From contig JAMWCO010000102.1 of assembly GCA_023818785.1 (NCBI GenBank), forward strand, positions 1 through 5,757: a DNA stretch of 5,757 nt, read 5' to 3'. Below are positions 5,076 to 5,757 of this stretch, one piece after another. The notes under the pieces are model-generated. The model saw only the letters and a list, made by a program, of their open reading frames with translations. It had not been told where the DNA came from and searched no databases. Position 1 is the first letter of the stretch, and the number at the start of each line of letters is the position of its first letter. The stretch comes from Candidatus Omnitrophota bacterium. Lineage in GTDB: Bacteria > Ratteibacteria > UBA8468 > B48-G9 > JAFGKM01. The position numbers were made by a program, and so were the translations under genes.

Positions 5076-5716
5076 TTGAATTAAAGGATATAAATGTTTC
5101 CTATCCAGGAACTGGAATTGTTCTTAATAATCTTTCCCTCGTTATTTATAAAGGAGATAGGATTGGTATAAAAGGAGCAAATGGAAGTGGAAAAACAACT
5201 TTGCTTTATACAATTGTTGGACTTATAAAAGTTGAAAAAGGAGAAATAAAAATCTTTGGTAAAAAAATGGAAAAAGAGAGTGATTTTGTGGAAGTCAGAA
5301 AAAAGATTGGTTTTTTATTCCAGGACTCAGATGACCAATTATTTTCTCCAACTGTTGAAGAAGATATTGCATTTGGGCCATTAAATTTAAGATTATCAAG
5401 AGAAAATGTAGAAGAGAGGGTGAACAAAACAATTAAATTACTTGGAATAGAAAAATTAAAGCATAGATTTTCTCATACACTCTCTTATGGAGAAAAAAGA
5501 GTTGTAGCAATTGCAACAATCTTATCAATGGAGCCAGAAATATATCTTCTTGATGAACCAACTACAGGACTTGATGAAAAAATAAGTAAAAAAATAGAGA
5601 AATTTTTAATTGAAAATGATTTAACATACTGTATTGCTTCTCATGACCTTTCCTTTATAAAAAAAGTATGTAATAAAATTTATATTCTTGAAAAAGGAAA
5701 GTTATATCCTTTCTAA
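5048..5716 (+). CDS. nikO: NikO/CbiO-type ATPase of Ni/Co ECF importer
   Basis: Hydrolyses ATP in the cytoplasm to drive metal uptake through NikM and NikQ. Counting from the ATG at 5048 (222 residues), it has Walker A GANGSGKTT (43-51, K49), the Q-loop FQDSDDQLFSPTVEEDIAFGP (Q92), the ABC signature LSYGEKR (145-151), Walker B IYLLDEP (D169, E170), D-loop GLD (174-176), and the switch histidine in SHD (H199). FQDSDDQLFSPTVEEDIAFGP is characteristic of ECF ATPases. Although the frame is open back to a GTG at 4997, the 17 extra residues have no family match, and MDNISENQIIELKDINVSYP fits a normal start. The ATG overlaps nikQ by 28 bases and lacks a clear Shine-Dalgarno, so coupled translation is likely. 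It is somewhat shorter at the C-terminus than many CbiO proteins but keeps all catalytic motifs. No second ATPase gene is present, so a NikO homodimer is expected. Confidence 0.94.
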   Translation: MDNISENQIIELKDINVSYPGTGIVLNNLSLVIYKGDRIGIKGANGSGKTTLLYTIVGLIKVEKGEIKIFGKKMEKESDFVEVRKKIGFLFQDSDDQLFSPTVEEDIAFGPLNLRLSRENVEERVNKTIKLLGIEKLKHRFSHTLSYGEKRVVAIATILSMEPEIYLLDEPTTGLDEKISKKIEKFLIENDLTYCIASHDLSFIKKVCNKIYILEKGKLYPF

Positions 5717-5740
5717 TTTATTTTCAATCTTTTTATTGTT
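5693..5740 (+). terminator. Weak possible intrinsic terminator overlapping the nikO end
   Basis: AAAGGA (5693-5698) and TCCTTT (5707-5712) can pair around an 8-base loop, ending just before the nikO stop codon. T-rich sequence follows (several T runs from 5717 onwards). The stem is only 6 bp with two G-C pairs, and the T tract starts several bases away, so termination would be weak. The window ends 41 bases after nikO, and a better terminator may lie beyond it. Confidence 0.25.
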
Positions 5741-5757
5741 AATTTTTACTTTTTTTT

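Noticed and set aside
5192..5200. Altered ABC signature in NikO (LSYGE instead of LSGGQ, at residues 145-149)
   Set aside because: LSYGQ/LSYGE forms are common among CbiO/NikO ATPases, and the other motifs are intact, so this is ordinary variation.
5206..5427. Minus-strand open frame of 73 codons
   Set aside because: It lies opposite the conserved nikO ATPase core, is Ser/Phe-rich from the reversed AT-rich codons, and has no family resemblance.

Overview
The window is very AT-rich and all its genes lie on the + strand. Two proteins carry Sec-type signal peptides and act in the periplasm. A third looks like an outer-membrane beta-barrel ending in an aromatic residue, so the host is very probably a diderm (Gram-negative-type) bacterium. 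Low GC, Lys/Ile/Phe-rich proteins and a nickel/cobalt importer fit an anaerobe or thermophile, possibly from a poorly cultured phylum. The sequence alone does not fix the taxon.

Layout. Bases 1-155 hold no complete gene. They contain a GC-richer stretch (1-58) that resembles the middle of a bacterial RNase P RNA, broken off at its 3' side, then a very AT-rich spacer with a perfect 8-bp hairpin. Bases 156-1520 encode a thioredoxin-fold plus CcdA/DsbD-type membrane protein whose first thioredoxin domain lacks its N-terminal, CxxC-bearing half. Bases 1521-1776 are intergenic. They hold two short reading frames that look like a decayed gene end, followed by a good sigma70-type promoter (TTGACT, 17-base spacer, TATATT).

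Bases 1777-5716 form one tight operon: an outer-membrane barrel protein, then nikK, nikM, nikL, nikQ and nikO. Gaps are 13, 1 and 1 bases, followed by overlaps of 13 and 28 bases. The last five genes make a NikKLMQO-type energy-coupling-factor (ECF) importer for Ni2+ or Co2+. NikM is the substrate-binding membrane protein, NikQ the transmembrane coupling (T) protein and NikO the ATPase. NikK and NikL are the exported accessory subunits that replace NikN. The barrel protein at the head of the operon is a candidate outer-membrane entry route for the metal, or a periplasmic partner.

Main points for a second look: the barrel gene leading the metal-import operon; predicted N-terminal or near-N-terminal histidines in mature NikK, NikL and NikM; a GC-rich near-palindrome exactly at the nikL/nikQ junction that covers the likely nikQ ribosome-binding site; and signs of rearrangement or gene decay at the left end and in the 1521-1682 gap.
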